From Megalonaias nervosa (Eukaryota > Mollusca > Bivalvia > Unionida > Unionidae), in the NCBI GenBank assembly GCA_016617855.1, contig JAECUM010006688.1, forward strand, positions 1 to 64,000: a DNA stretch of 64,000 nt. Reading direction: 5' to 3'. The position numbers were made by a program, and so were the translations under genes. The notes under the pieces were generated by a model. The model worked only from the letters and a program-made list of their open reading frames with translations. It did no database searches and was not told the DNA's origin. Numbering within the stretch: position 1 is the first letter of the stretch; each line of letters starts with the position of its first letter. Positions 1 through 13,680 of this stretch are shown here, one piece after another.

Positions 1-2200
1 AAAAAATACTGGAAGAACGAGATTTCTCTCCAAGATCCATGCCTTTTCACCGTCCTTTGCCTACTGGGGAGAAGTCGCCAAAGACTGACTGCAAAGATGT
101 AGGAATTTCAACTGGCCAGCAAAAGAATTGATAGAGAACTTAAGGAGACATATATGCAACTTACTTACATGGCATCACATTCGCATGAGAACTGATTGGA
201 ACTGGAAAGGAGAATTTCATTTTCTAAGGCCGAGTGTCTTATATGGTCGATAAATGCGACAGAGATTGCATGCACATTGTCAGTGAAACTCTTTTTTAAG
301 GAATTCATTTCTCGTAAATTTTCAGACCTGTTTCTATCTTCTTTCATTAAAGCAGCACTTTCTTAGTTGATCTCGGTCATTAATAGTGCCTTCTGCCAGC
401 TATAAAACCTACTTTTCGTTTACACGGAAATATATGCAGAATACCAATATCATTATACTCATGTTCAACAGACCAACAACATCCAACGTATTAAACGTTA
501 TCTTTTTACAAGTAAAGATCGAGATATACATTTAAACCCGCTTCGATATTTCAAGGATCAGAAGTGCGGTCATTATGATGACAGATATTCCAAAAGCTCA
601 GTATGTGGCCGATGTGGGGACCCTTCTCGTCGGAATCTGAGTGCAAAGTCATTCCGCACTGCGCCAGCTGCTGAAAGAAGCACCACAGCAATTCAAAGAA
701 CCGTGAAACCTGGAAACAGAAGAAGGAAATAGAAAGGGTGAAATACACATTCAATATCCCCTTTCTAGGAACCAGACAAGTTGTTCAGGCTATAACCTCC
801 CTGCCTGGAACAATATTCCCAACTATAGTGAAGACCAGCCAAAACACATCCGACACACAGACCGAAACAAGACCACCCACCCCTGCCAACAATTCAGCAA
901 CAAGCTCAAACATTCCGCATTACAAACCTCAGAAAAACACAATATCCACTGACAACATTCAATAACACACCAGCACCAACGTTACCAACAACCGAAAGAA
1001 ACAAGAATCAAATAGGCAGCAAAAGGGGTCTGATGATCAAATTAAGCTGAATAATAGAATATGCTACCTTGAGAACAAAAAAGCACAGGAAACTGCTAAA
1101 TGCGCTCATGGCAGCTCCAGACTTTAAAACGATAGTGAATTCAGAATTGTTCACTCCAGAAACAAATCTGATTGATTCCAGAACATTCAAAGCAACGGAT
1201 GTATTTGAAATGCAACATAACAGAGTTATGAAGTAAAGGTGAAGAAAAATGACGGAGGCTCATTACAATAAAACTTTAGCAGATTGACAAGAAAGATATA
1301 TTATTATCATTTTACGATAAATAGTCTAGTATATATCTCGCCATTTCATTTACAACTAAATAAGTGGTTCGAACATGAAGGACTGCAAAGATAATCTCAT
1401 GCAAGGAATAAATTAGTTGAAATATTGTGACGATAAGGATATTTTCTCAGATGTATGCAAGCTCATTAGACCGAAGCTGGAATCCATGTTGATAATTGTC
1501 ACTTTCCTGGTAATCCAGACCTAATCTAAAAAGAATTGGTTGCTTTCACCAAATGATATACAAGTGGTCAAGTCCACCTTGGATAACTGTGCAGAATTAA
1601 CTCACTCAGTAGATTAGCGTTTGCTTTATGCATTATATTTCTATGTTGAAAGACATCACATAGCCTTGGCAATGATTAGAAAAGTTCAGGAAGGTTACGC
1701 ATCTCTGATAGTCCATTATATATTCTTGAATCGATCCAAAACATCATCGTAGTATAAATACAACATTAAAGGCCAACTCTGAAAAAGACACTTAAAAATA
1801 CATCGCTTTGCATCCTGTCTTCTTGCCATGTCTGTCTCAACTTTTCCAAGCTGCAAGTTTCAAAATGCGTTGCTGCTAAGGCACTATTTTTTGTCAACCG
1901 CATCCTCTGTGCCTTCTTTATGAGGTTTCATTGTTTCTATAGCTTAGCAAATGCTGCAAAATATGCGGATGTTTTAAAAAGGATGTAAACTGTTGTGCCG
2001 GAAAACATGAATGTGTTCAAAAGTATACGTGTTTTCAACATCCTGTATCTGGGTAAATCACGTCATAAATTGTTAGGAATATATACCGATTCTGGAAATT
2101 AATTCAAAGAGACGCTCAAATCTTTATCAAAACATCTTTGACTTATTAGTTTCGCTGTCCTGTTTAAACCAGAAATAGCAGTTTGCACCAGCACTTTGGA
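1..2200 (+). pseudogene. Mab-21-like (cGAS-like) gene relic, copy 1
   Basis: This is a decayed paralogue of the copy at 13680-15900; the two can be aligned by eye at many places. One shared segment is 'ATTTCAACTGGCCA' (about 107 and 14492). Another is the stretch from the 'GCAGATTGACAAGAA' motif (1279 and 14988) through the Met/Cys-rich helical region near 1380-1480. Near 197-260 the reading frame contains ELERRISFSKAECLIWSI, matching the start of the C-terminal helical half of the Mab-21 domain. Stops and frameshifts break the frame throughout, and a stretch around 400-1200 aligns poorly. The 5' part, with the nucleotidyltransferase half, lies before the window start. Family members are nucleotidyltransferase-fold proteins, some of them innate immune cGAS-like receptors. 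This copy cannot encode one. Confidence 0.7.
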
Positions 2201-2690
2201 TTTGACTATGTTTTCCTCGTTTAAAACCCAAACAAACCAAACTAGATCTAAGGTCAATGGTGAAACTTAATAAAAACAAATGGACGAGTCAGATGATGGT
2301 TTCGTTGAAGTTAATGCTTCGGTTGTAAGTAAATAACATAGATCAGAATGTCGATGATCAACTATAGTAAAAGGTGAGTAATTGTAGAAGTTAAGATTAA
2401 GTAAAGTCGTTCTCACACTGAATATAAATTGAATTCATTTGAGAAGAAAGTTAATAATGTACCAGCTGGTGATTGTCTCGGGTCGATAAGTTCTTCAGAC
2501 TATTATGGAAATGCATACCATCACAGAGGAGCATCTGTGTAACGGCACAGAAACAAATTGTGTGAACTCGCCAAGAAATTTGAAATGTCGTGATGAGGGG
2601 TTTAAGTCTAGTCAAGAGACAAATCTCAAATATATATTGATGAAATTCCAATACCAGAGTGAACATTCAGCCATTAAATTTCACTAACGA
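2200..2690. other. no gene seen
   Basis: AT-rich stretch between the Mab-21 relic and the gypsy gag remnant. It has only short open frames on both strands and no motif I recognise. Confidence 0.5.
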
Positions 2691-3240
2691 TTTGGACGAT
2701 TGTCTTCCACAGTTTGATATTATGGACCGAGGTGGTGGAATTGTGTTGAAATTATCTTGCAGGTAGCTTGAATAGGGCAGCATGTTCCTTTTTGAATGAA
2801 TTGAATGAGTGTCAAAGGACTGATTTCAACAGCTTTGTTGAGGTTTTGCGCTTCCGATTTGGCTCAGCCAATTATGTGCATGTGTTCTGCTCTGTGTTAT
2901 AGTCTGAACGTGAGGTTTGTCTAAAGCCTGTAAGTGAGGCAAAGAAAATTGACACAAGAGCTGCAACAGGCAGAATTGTCGATAGACACAGAGGTAGAGA
3001 GGGTTTGAGGAGCTGAAACGAACAGTCTTTGAACTGTGCAATGAATCAAAGAAAATAAAACTGATTATTCACCTAAAGAGAATAATGATAAGAATGTTTT
3101 ACCTGTAGTGGATTTGATTACAATACGACTGGACAGGAGAAGTTGAATACAAATTATAAAAGAAGCAAAAGATGATAAAAAACATTCCAAGGGGAAATAA
3201 AACTCAGGAGGAAATAATCACCAGAATAGCGAAAATAAAC
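2690..3240 (+). pseudogene. Ty3/gypsy gag remnant
   Basis: Across frames, 2760-2960 reads as a gag-type capsid segment, with NECQRTDFNSFVEVLRLRFG near 2797-2860 followed by SANYVHVF. The D...F...L..RFG pattern is typical of Ty3/gypsy capsid proteins. Frameshifts and stops interrupt it. The following stretch, 'GATTATTCACCTAAAGAGAATAATG' (from about 3064), recurs in similar form near 35600, which ties this relic to the Ty3/gypsy copy at 35590-39200. LTRs could not be identified. Confidence 0.5.
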
Positions 3241-4224
3241 AGGTGAAAATAACTAAATAAATGTAATCAGGTAACTCAGTGTCAATAATGTGACTATATA
3301 GGGATGAAAGAAGTACAAATTGATCAGAAAAAAAAATATAGTGCGTGGAATCAGAGAGGTTCATATTTTCGGTAAAGTCCACGGAGATTTTGATTAGTAA
3401 GTTGGGTACAAATATGGGTTGTTTGTACTTGCCAAGATGCAGAATCTACATTCAATATTTTAAATCAACAAATGTGACAGTTCCACTATTTAAAAAAAAA
3501 AGTTTGATTGAACAATTCACAGTCTTCTTCATGAGTCCCATTATACCTGTTAATGTCACCCATATACCAGCAGCTGACGATAAATCACTTTGATACATGA
3601 AACCTGAAGTGAAATTACGGATAGGAAAGTTGACATGATACCCTGAGTTTGGTTTTCTGACATAAACCATGGTGGGGTGGAATCATGGGTATCGATTTTC
3701 TTGAAGTACAAACGTGTGATACGCCACTTTATCGTTTTATTACATACCAAATTAACGTACATTGCTCATCTAGTGATCGGTAAAAATGTTCAATCCTTTT
3801 TTCCATATCACACACATCCAGGTTCGAACCACTTTTATGTCTTCTTTGACATCCGTGCAAAGATGTTTTGGATGCAGAGAATCGAACATTTATAAATCCC
3901 AATTAGCTTTGAATTTCATTCACACGGTAAAGCTAAAATATTTAGAAAGCGAAAAATAGGAGTATATAATAAATACAAGTTGCATTCTTGTTTTTTACTG
4001 AGTTGGGGAAAGAACGCGTTTGATATGGCTTATGAATATTTCTCGGTCACAGAGCCGCTACGTATCCCTGCACCATAACAAACTCGATCTTTCCACCGAC
4101 TCATAACAAAACACATATCCAATTTCGCGTATTTATCGCCCCTCACAAAAATCTTGAGAAACCGCTTAAAATGCAAAGGCAGGTGTGGATTTCGTGTTGT
4201 TCTTATAGCAAATACACACAGACA

Positions 4225-4265
4225 CAGACACACACACACTCACACACACACACACACACACACAC
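4225..4265. repeat. (CA)n microsatellite
   Basis: About 40 bp of CA dinucleotide repeats with one TC interruption. Confidence 0.9.
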
Positions 4266-4818
4266 AGAGGTCCCTATTTGCTGAACGTGCATAAAATCGC
4301 GATCTAATTTGGTGAAAGAAACCTTAATAGATTCTTTGTTTATTCGTTCAGGATGGCTGTTAATGTGTAGAAAGTTTCAATCAACATCATGATCTTTTCA
4401 ACTTGTGAAGTAATATATTCTTGAGAACGAGATCCCAAAACGCTATAAATAACAATGTACCCACGAAATAACAACCAGTATTATTGGTAATATCTAGAGT
4501 GGATGAAACACTTTAAGGAAAGATTATCAATTAAATAAGTCTTGCCCAGTGAAATCCGTATTTCAGTTTTATGTTGTAATTTGCTTTCAGTATTTAATCA
4601 CCATATATGTGATATGTCCTCATATGTTCAAAATAGGAAGTTTAAACCATCCGTCAAGCGATGCCCTAAAGTATTTCCATAAGAACCTAATTAGTGCAGA
4701 CTGTACCATTTGCAGACTGTACTTGTATCTGCAAATGGTGGTAGTGTTTCTTGCATTGTTACATTAATTTGACCATAGTTTACATTATCACAGTAATGAT
4801 ATATTTTGTATCAAATCG

Positions 4819-4963
4819 TGGGGATAGTATAAAAAAGTTAAAAGGCATGTAAATCCTATCTTCTTAAGATTATCCGTCAGAGCCATATGTCACATATGGC
4901 TCTGACGGATAATCTTAAGAAGATAGGATTTACATGCCTTTTAACTTTTTTATACTATCCCCA
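4819..4963. repeat. perfect 145-bp palindrome (72-bp arms, 1-bp centre)
   Basis: Reading outward from the central C at 4891, every base pairs with its partner for 72 positions. The outermost pair is T4819/A4963, and 4818/4964 no longer match. The arms contain 'GATTATCCGTCAGAGCC' and its complement. No terminal duplication is obvious. It could be a fold-back/MITE-type element or a snap-back artefact of sequencing or assembly. The 13-mer CTGACGGATAATC in the right arm recurs in the terminal repeat of the MITE at 60981-61173. Confidence 0.95.
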
Positions 4964-5504
4964 ACTAATTTGCATGGACCACTCGGAATCTGTTTTAGAT
5001 TATATTGGACAATATCAATAAGGTATCTAACGATAATCAGTGGCTTATCTTAATCAATAACGAAACAGATGATGGATAGCAAAGCAAAAGAGTGAAAGTT
5101 GCACTCTCTGCATCAAAAGCTAAGCTGTTTCAGATAGAGTTCATTTATGGAGAAGTGAGACTCACACATCTTGAAAACCTTATATTTCCTTAACTATCGT
5201 ACAAAAATTTGCTCAAGGATTACTTGCAATGAAATCAGTTTAAAAGTTCTACCGGCAGAATACAAATTGAGCTTTGAAGTTGTTGCTTCTCGAAAGGAAC
5301 GTCTATCATTTTAATACAAAAAGATTATCGCTGTGTTCTAAATCAACAGTAACACTAGAATGTATCCACATTTATGTGCATTAAACAGCCACATAATACA
5401 CAATGTTTTCGTTCGTACACAGCCGAAAAGCTAACAAAGACATTAAAAAGGCTACTTATTGCCATTGAGCCCGAAGCGATTATAAATCGAGTATTAAACA
5501 ATTA

Positions 5505-5506
5505 AA

Positions 5507-5543
<37 letters not shown>
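5505..5543. repeat. (CT)n microsatellite
   Basis: About 38 bp of CT repeat. A CT tract also occurs at the equivalent place in the related gypsy relic (35820-35860), so the tract seems to belong to the element. Confidence 0.9.
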
Positions 5544-5546
<3 letters not shown>

Positions 5547-5559
5547 ACTATTACTCGTT

Positions 5560-7100
5560 TAATTGCTCTAGTTTGTAATGTGGTTTATTCACCTTTTAGG
5601 ACACCGTAATGAGTTAGTTATCAAGAAAGACATGTATTACGTGGAGTCAGAACTGTATCCGGTGCAGCAAAAAGAACGAACTAGGCTATGTTTGTGATGG
5701 AAGAGTTTCCTCAGGTTTTTGTAGACATGTGGTGAAGTAGTATGTTGAAATACCTCCTTAAACCAAAGCAGTGGTACTAGGAATGTTACTGATGGCATCA
5801 CTGCGTTAAAATTAGGAATATTATATATTAGATAGAAGACAGTGGGGTTTTTTTTCCTAGCGAAGGCTTTAGGTGTACGAATGAATGAGATGATTCAAGT
5901 GAGAATAACAAATCTAGGCCTGAAGAAGAAAATAAACAAACAATAAAATTGTAGCATATTGAACTTGTGAAATACGAAAGGATTACGTAAGCTGCTTTAA
6001 AAAAGGAACCAGATTGTGAAAATCATGATAGCATTTCGTGTTATTATTATGGAGTTGTCTGAATAAAGCTGTGAATGCTTGACGATTAGTCTGAAATAGA
6101 AACTGAAACAATTGTTAATAAAACATCTAAATTGGATATGGAAGTTTCATATGATGCAGGACATGCTACCATTGGTGTCTACTGAATAAATACAGGAAGA
6201 TAAAATCCCATAAAACAAACCGTATACCATATACCCGTCTGGAAAAGAAATATAAGCCGGGGGGGGGGAGGCAACAGTACGCTTGCACAATATCAAACGT
6301 AAATCTGTATTTCGCCCTGGGATATATGTGTAGTGATTATGAGTATACAGGGTAGGCTATGTTGTGAGTATCGTAAATTAAATGACTTTACTGTCAAATG
6401 CACTCGGACAATCCCTAGCATGAATGGTCTGTATCGGTTGCTAAAGTATTCATCAAACCATGTAATCAGTTTCTATGAACTTTCTTCCATTACGACAATA
6501 TGACTACAGTTTAGAGGGCCATTCAGAAGTAAAATTGATTATTGAATTTATGCAGAAATTAAAACATTAGACAGCTGTCAACAATTTACAATAGATACAA
6601 AGGATTATTTGGTGCGAACAATTATATTCATGCTTCCATTTCACGGTTTTAACGAGCAAATAGACGCAGTTTGATACCCAAGGAAAACACCGAGCCGACA
6701 TCCAATCTGACAGGTCATATTCATCAGTTATAGAATGCCACTAACAGCCATCCAACAGCCAGTCTCTACATTTCTGCTCTTTTCTTGCAGTTTGTAACTA
6801 AGTGTGGAGTGCTTGTACTACCTGAAACTTTACCTGAATTATCTGAGGATTATTAAGATCTATTTAATTTGCATCTTGCTGTCATCACAATTTGTGCTTG
6901 AAAGTTTCGACAGTAAACTATACCTTGGAGAAATATGCCTCCACTGCCTGAATGAAGGATTTAGTCATTATTACGTGCAAACCCATTGCTTGGTCAACTT
7001 ACTGAATTTGAATGGAATAAAATGACTAGGCAGCGGTAATGACACTCAAGAGATAGATTTCTAGTAACCTTTGATATTTCTTTAGCTTTTAAAAGAGAGG
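5560..7100 (+). pseudogene. Ty3/gypsy pol relic, copy 1
   Basis: This segment aligns with 35930-36890. Shared landmarks include 'TTTCCTCAGGTT', a 'GTGGTA' patch, and 'TTGAACTTGTGAAATACGAA' at 5962 and 36332. At about 6356-6440 a frame reads CEYRKLNDFTVK, the fingers/palm start of a Ty3/gypsy reverse transcriptase. The later RT motifs and RNase H are not recognisable. The reading frame is destroyed by many stops. The sequence after 6600 is too eroded to place. Confidence 0.55.
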
Positions 7101-10100
7101 CGATTTTCCTTCTCGACCGACTATGGTAGTTTATGTCTGTAGGATGACATCTATTTAGTTAAGAGGGATTTAAGGCTAGAAGTTTTGCTGACACAAAGGA
7201 TATTATTATTATGGATGACACCCATTTTATCATAATAAATTCCACATCAAAGTGAAGTTACGCACATCAAAGACAGATCCGTTTCAATAGGGATTTTTTT
7301 TCAACAATTGCCACAATAACCATTTTTGTGCCCTCTTTCAGCAATGCATATTATATTCATATCGACTTGTTTTCTGCGCTAGCTCAGTAGATATTGTGTC
7401 TGATTTATATCCAAGAGTCTTGGATTTAAAACCCTCTCAGGCAAAACTGTTTTTGATGTCTAGGCAAGACAGTTAACTTCCATTGTCTTGGGACGATATA
7501 ATTCTCCGGTGTTGATATACCGTAAAGAATCAGATAAATAAAGAACATAAATTACTTTACTAGGAAATCATCACTTTTAATGATGAACATTTGTGTCACG
7601 TCTTATCGGCGGTATCGATGATATCGATATGGTTTCATGATTTTCATGTCATCTGGGAATGCATCTTTACATAACAGACATTGCGGTTGTCATAAAAAAG
7701 ATAAGAAGAAACTTTTTGAAATACTATCCCCATTAAATGCATATAAAATACCGAACTTCATATACACAGGTTGGAAACCTGATCACAATATGGGGTAATG
7801 TGCAGTAGATTGCAAGAAGACACGTTAGCTGAAAGTGCTGAAAAAGAGTCCAAATTTACCTTCAGGTAGGTTCGTATGATATCGTGGGTTCTATGCTATC
7901 GTGGTATTCGGATTTTTCGGTATGTTTTTCTGCATAGCGCCACCTGTTGTGTACGTATCTTATGTACATTACATTACCAAAAGTTATTAGTTCTGCATCA
8001 TCAGCTGATTCGATAAAATCTCTGAAATGCTGACGAGTACGCGATTTTAAACATTCGCCCATGAACATCACTGTTTCCAAGTAATGGGCGTAACCCATGT
8101 TTTGAAAAAGAATCTATATCTTCTTAAAATCGCCATTAGTGTAGCAAATCGCTAACCAGTTTGTCGTTTCATAATGTCCAATAATAGATTTTAAACATTC
8201 GCCCATGAACATTGCTGTTTCCAAGTAATGGGCGTACCCCATGTTTTGAAAAAGACTATATCTTCTTAAAATCGCCATTAGTGTAGCAAATCGCTAACCA
8301 GTTTGTTGTTTCATAATGTCCAATAATAGTATGCAAGACTTTGATCACATGATTACCGTATTTGTGAAGAAACAAAAGATCGAATCAACGGTAGCAAATA
8401 AGTCAAAATGTGAAGTATGGACGGTTGGTGTTTTCTCATGGCTCTTGCCTTTGACACGTGTTGACTTTAAAACTTTGTTGTACAGCATTTATTACTTTCA
8501 CTGGACTGGGAGTTGTTTAAACAGTCTGAAGTCGACAAGTACTATTGTGTTCATGTTAATGGTCCATTTTCAGCGACAATCCGGGCGATACTCTCCCCAT
8601 CACAGGTGGTTAAAGAAGCATCTCTTTAATCCTCTCTAAAAAAGGTTCTGCTGGACAGCACAGGTGGACAGCACAGGTGGACAGCACAGGTGGCAGAATG
8701 AGTGCCATGAAAGTACCATCCATTCTTCTTACACTTTGTGCAACATGTACATCAAGTTCCCAACATTAGGACAAGTATATGCCATCGTAAAAATATTTTG
8801 TCTGTACTAAGACGATATCATAATAACTCCCATTGCATAACCTGGCATCTACATGACGTCTACTTACCGCAGTCATTGTTGCAAAATGCTAAATTACATA
8901 TATTAAGCATAGACGAAATCAATGCTCAAGAAAGGAAAGAAATCTGATTCGAAGATACATGCTCCTATAGATACATTTTAGTAAACATTAAGTTCAAGTT
9001 CCATCAGTAAGTGTATGAAGTTGTCAATGAAATCTTATGTTCATATACAGAAACAAATGCATCCTTGACGTATTCCCATTCGTCTAATTGCAACATAAAG
9101 AAGAAACGTACTCCATCGTTTCGTGTAAAAGCTTAATGAATTTGATAAAGATTCGAATATTCCTTACGTGAATAAAAGTTTAAAAACTGCAATTTTGTCT
9201 CCTATGTTACTTTTTTTACACTTATAACCAACTCCTACTCTCGTCAAGTTGTACTGAAAACACTCTGAACTCATTCATCCACATGGCCATCAGCAGAAGT
9301 AGTGTTTACAAGATGAGAAACTCGGCAGAGAAATAGTGGCCTCATTTTTTCAAACTGATAATATCTATAACAGTCTATCCGCAATTTCGGTATTAGACAC
9401 TTATGAAACTGATATTTATTCACTTCACTCGACCGAGAGAATTCACTGCTATTTAAAACCTTATGCGCAGGTTGACGGGAGTTTACATATGTACATACTC
9501 ATTTACCACCGCTTTTATAGTCACTGACTATTCAAAATTTCCCATTGCGTACTGAGGTAATGACAACAAAAAACTTGAAGCAAAGTGAAAGATAATTTAC
9601 CATCGGTATAATCAGAAAAATGTAATAAGTGATAAGGAATCCATACATACAAGGTCCGCTAAAGATAAAGTAAACATGACAATAGTTCTGCAAAATGAAA
9701 CTTCTGTAGTATTGTTAGTGACGAAGATCATGTTCATTTTAATCTTGTAATAAGAGGTTGATGAACTAGAACCTTAAATATATTCTACTTACTTCCAAAC
9801 TTTAATAAACATAAGCAAGACCGCAAATTTTACATTTTCTTGCATTGTGTGAAAACTTCCTTTAGTCAAGCATACCTGAAACGAATTGCAAATATATGTT
9901 TGTATATGAACTGAAGGATAGACAACCAGCTCAGGTATGTACAAGGAAGTACCAAAACTACAAACAATGCATAGATTTAGCACTTATCTGGAAACTGTTT
10001 ACTTCAAATATATATCCCTTACACTATGTCAGTTCTAACCCGTTTTCTGTACAGCATCCACCAAATGTCCAGTGTTCATGGATTGATCAATTTTAACATC

Positions 10101-10830
10101 AAATCGCCATGGCTCACCTGGAAGCCAGACATTGGTTCATCTAGGTGATTGTCAAATACACTTGCATCCACCTTGTACCAATGGCAAATGTTTAAATATG
10201 GCACACACATCGATTCTAATAAAACTTTGAAAAGTGCCAACAAGGCCAATGTATCGTACCTCATCCAACACTGATCATATGTTTCACTCATCCCGATACT
10301 ATCATTGTATTAAGAGCACTAATATGTGCCATAATTGGCCACTTGCCCGTGTGTCTTTCTCATGATATAAGTTCTGGTCTCGGACGCTTGAGTGGTCAAA
10401 GATGCTCGCATTTACAGATCACTGAAACCTCTGATCTCAGTACGTGTGATTTCGAATCTCAGCTCAATAGATGTGGATTTGATACCAGAGTGTCCCCATA
10501 AAGAAACATAAAGACATATACCTTATATAATAAAGCCTGTTTTTACATATTAGTCAGATATACATGTGACTAATTAAAATCACATGGGAAGACGTCGTAT
10601 GAAAGACACCAACTATATACAAATTAAAACAATACAGTGTCTCCTTACATGCGAAAGTGTATATTCTATTAGATTATCTTTTTCCATTGATGCGTCTAAT
10701 GTCAATGTCGTATTCCTGCAAGATCAAACTCCAAATCAACAATCACTGCGTTTTGTTTATTATTTTGTTAATGAAATTTTGGGGACTGTGGTGATTGCAT
10801 ACAACAATCGGAGAAGGAGCTAAACTAATA
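7100..10830. other. non-coding, repeat-derived sequence
   Basis: No gene could be supported. SINE-like relics may lie at 7378-7560 and 10370-10560: each has a tRNA-like head ('AGCTCAGTAGATATTGTG' in the first, 'GATTTCGAATCTC' in the second) and an AT-rich tail. A short minus-strand open frame (8098-7862, 78 aa) starts inside a local duplication and matches nothing I know. Three copies of a 13-bp unit, TGGACAGCACAGG, lie near 8651-8692. Confidence 0.4.
8044..8329. repeat. two-copy tandem duplication, about 144 bp
   Basis: 8044-8187 and 8188-8329 are near-identical direct copies. Both begin ATTTTAAACATTCGCCCATG and end near 'CATAATGTCCAATAATAG'. They differ by a few substitutions and a 2-bp indel. 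This is a young local duplication. Confidence 0.9.
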
Positions 10831-10836
10831 TACACT

Positions 10837-11960
10837 TCAAAATGTTGCAAAACAAACATCGAAGCCCAACATTACTCCTCTATTACGGAATAATTTCTTT
10901 TGTGCATGTTTAGTTTTGTAAGAATAAGATACTGAATGATCCATACGATTTTTGGCTTCTTGAATCAATGCTCCACCAATGTCTTCATCACGTGCATCAG
11001 CAGACATTTTAAATGGCTGGAGCTGAAAGAACTGGTCACCTTTAAGCATGGCCCCTATTGTATCAAAAGCCTACTGATATTTGTCAGACCAATGCAATTT
11101 GGATTTCTTACTGAACAAATTGGTGAGGGGTTCACCAATTATGAAGGAAAAAAAAATGGAACAACATGTGCAGTCATAGCCAAACATCGCGTCTCAGTTG
11201 CTTTCTAATGACTGGAACTGGGATTTAGGAGAGAGTTTTGATCTTAACTTGTACAGGTCAAACTTGATAGTGTCCCACAATATGTCCTAAAAATGTAGCA
11301 CAAAGAACGGCAAAACTAACCTTTACCTAAATTAATTGTCAACTTTGATCAAAGAATTTCTGAATGATGTCCAAATGTGATTTCCAGGCATCGTTGTAGA
11401 TGACTACTTCATCAATGTAAACATCAAAATTATATATACCAGATGTTATCAAGTTCATTAAACGCAGGAATGTCTACAGGAGATTTTTTTTATATACAAA
11501 ACGGCATCACTTTGTATTGATAAAGTCCATCAGGAGTTGCAAATTCCAAACTTTTTTGCGCTTTCTGTGAGAGGAATTTGCCAGAATCCTTTCAAAATTT
11601 CAAATTTTCCAATTTTGTTAGTGCAGTCATCGATTCTTTGCATTGGAAATGAATCTGTTTTAGTAACACTGTTGAATTCTCTATAGTCAGCTCGCATACG
11701 GAATGTATCATCTGATTTCAGTCCAGAAATACATGGTGAATTCCAGTTACTTTTACTTGGTTCTATGAAATCACTCTACAGGAAGTGCTGAATTTCGTTT
11801 GTTTTCAATATTGCTGCTTGAGAGGATTCATCCTGTTTGGAATGCTGTTTTACAGTTGTAGAATCTACCACTTCAGCATCATGGTTGAGTTTATTTGTTG
11901 GTGTTGGCACATCAGGATCTGCGTGCACGTATTCACATAATAGTTGTTACAGTTCACTCT
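10837..11960 (-). pseudogene. Ty3/gypsy RT-RNase H relic, second lineage
   Basis: Reading the minus strand from 11960 downward, the frames give DYREFNSVTKTDSFPMQRID (about 11690-11630), then GKFEILKGFWQIPLTESAKK, then YIDEVVIYNDAWKSHL near 11410-11360. These are the successive motifs of a Ty3/gypsy reverse transcriptase; the catalytic YIDD-type box is altered to YIDE. Near 11010-10900 a frame reads PFKMSADARDEDIGGALIQE, the start of the RNase H domain. Frameshifts and at least one internal stop show it is dead. No integrase or LTR was recognised. It differs in sequence and strand from the gypsy relics at 5560 and 35590. Confidence 0.75.
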
Positions 11961-12209
11961 TTCATGTGGTTAGAGCTGTAAAAACTTTGGTCAAGATGTT
12001 GAATATTTAAGAGTTCCGAAGATTGATTAAACCACAAACTTTACAGCCAGATTTCTGTCTATTGTATACATCCTCCCTCTGTGGGACAGGTACAGCTAAA
12101 CGGATTGGAATATTAACAGGGTTATCTCTACTAAAACAGTCCTTATATGACAAAGTTGTTGCTGATTTCTGTAAATATCCGTAAATTTGTAGAATTAAAC
12201 TGTTTACCA

Positions 12210-13680
12210 ATGAAATAAAAAATTCCGAAACAAAGTTAATTTAAATTTTAAAAGCAACGTTAATTGCTCTGAAATATTTTAAAGGTATTCGTATCCCTGA
12301 CTAGCCACCAATGTCTGTTACGTATCTATGGTCTTGAACTAAGTAATAGAAAAAGAAAAATCAGCTTGCTTTGCGAAAGTAAGATAAAGATAGAGCGTAG
12401 CGGTAACGCCTCATAGAGACACCGTCATAGATTCTAAGTTTAATAAGTAAATGTTGGTCTATGTCTAAAAGCTCCAATTGTCCTTTTGTCATTGAGAGAA
12501 GTGCATCCCAAGCCAATCCCGATCACGAAAATTTGTGTGCTGGATCGATCTTGTAAACACATGCGACTATATTACGTAACATGTCTAAGATATTTTTGTC
12601 CAGAGGCACATCTATTGTCATATAAAGATCATTATAATCAACGATGTTTTTACAACCAGACGCGGACCAAAATTTCTTTGAATGTTTATAGTCGTTTTCG
12701 GAATTTCGTCGCTTGATAACTATAAATGAAAGGCCTCAGTCGGTGACAGCTGAATTTCAGCAGTCTAATCCCATTCTCTCACATACCCCTATTGGAACAC
12801 ATTCTTGTTATCAACTTCAATTTGTCATAGTAAATGGTACCACATCGACAGTTGATCTTCAAGCCATCATTGGATCATGTCGTAATGCTACTGACTAGCT
12901 TTTCAAAGCTTTAATTCAGAAACTGCATCGAGTCAATGAACTGCAGCTGTCCAAGCCTAAAAGCCATTATTGTTTCATGATGTTGGAGATGTCAGTTATT
13001 GGTCAGTTATTCTGTGACCACTCCTTGCATAATGAGATGACCATCAAACCCACATGGGGATATGTAACATCGCAGGGAGTTTTGTTTTACTTATGTAATT
13101 TCGCAACTGTAGATTGTAGAACTGTGTGCGGATCCGCTATACATTTCATTAATGTGACAGCGATCGCATACTTTTGCATGAGTGGAGGTTATGTAACATC
13201 GCAGAGAGAGTGAGACAGACAGACAGAGAGACAGAGACAGACAGAGAGACAGAGACAGAGACAGAGAGAATTATCAATATACACCAGTATGCTACGTCTC
13301 AGTATGAATACATATTTATGCAGCAAGATTATAGAAATTTGTGATCGAACTATAATGATCTTAGCCGTTGCACCATTACACAAATACAACTAATAACCTC
13401 ATACGCCTATATGTTGATTCGTTCTGGATGGAACGTGATAATTTCGAAGTCGTAGAGGGGATATTGCTATTTCATCTGGAGGGGAAGCCAGCTTTTTTCC
13501 ACACCTGCAAGCTTGAAAACTACAACAAGCAAGACGTTAACAAATGTTAGACTTGGAAGAGTGGATTTAAACTGAAACTGACAAGTTACTCTCAATCTTA
13601 TATATTATGTATATCAAGGTGATGTACAAGTCAGCATAGAACAACTCAAGTGCGTTTCTGTCATATCGTTCAAAAGAAAA
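12210..13680. other. no gene seen
   Basis: Short open frames only. A (GA/CA)-rich simple repeat lies at 13200-13268. The phrase 'ATGTAACATCGCAG' occurs twice (13060 and 13190), a small local duplication. Confidence 0.5.

Larger units (their letters stand above)
3240..5500. other. non-coding stretch, likely an insertion separating two parts of a gypsy relic
   Basis: In the related copy at 35600-35940, the segments homologous to 3060 and 5600 lie about 340 bp apart; here about 2.5 kb separates them. The extra DNA has no supported gene. It contains a (CA)n tract (4225-4265) and the perfect palindrome at 4819-4963. Confidence 0.4.
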
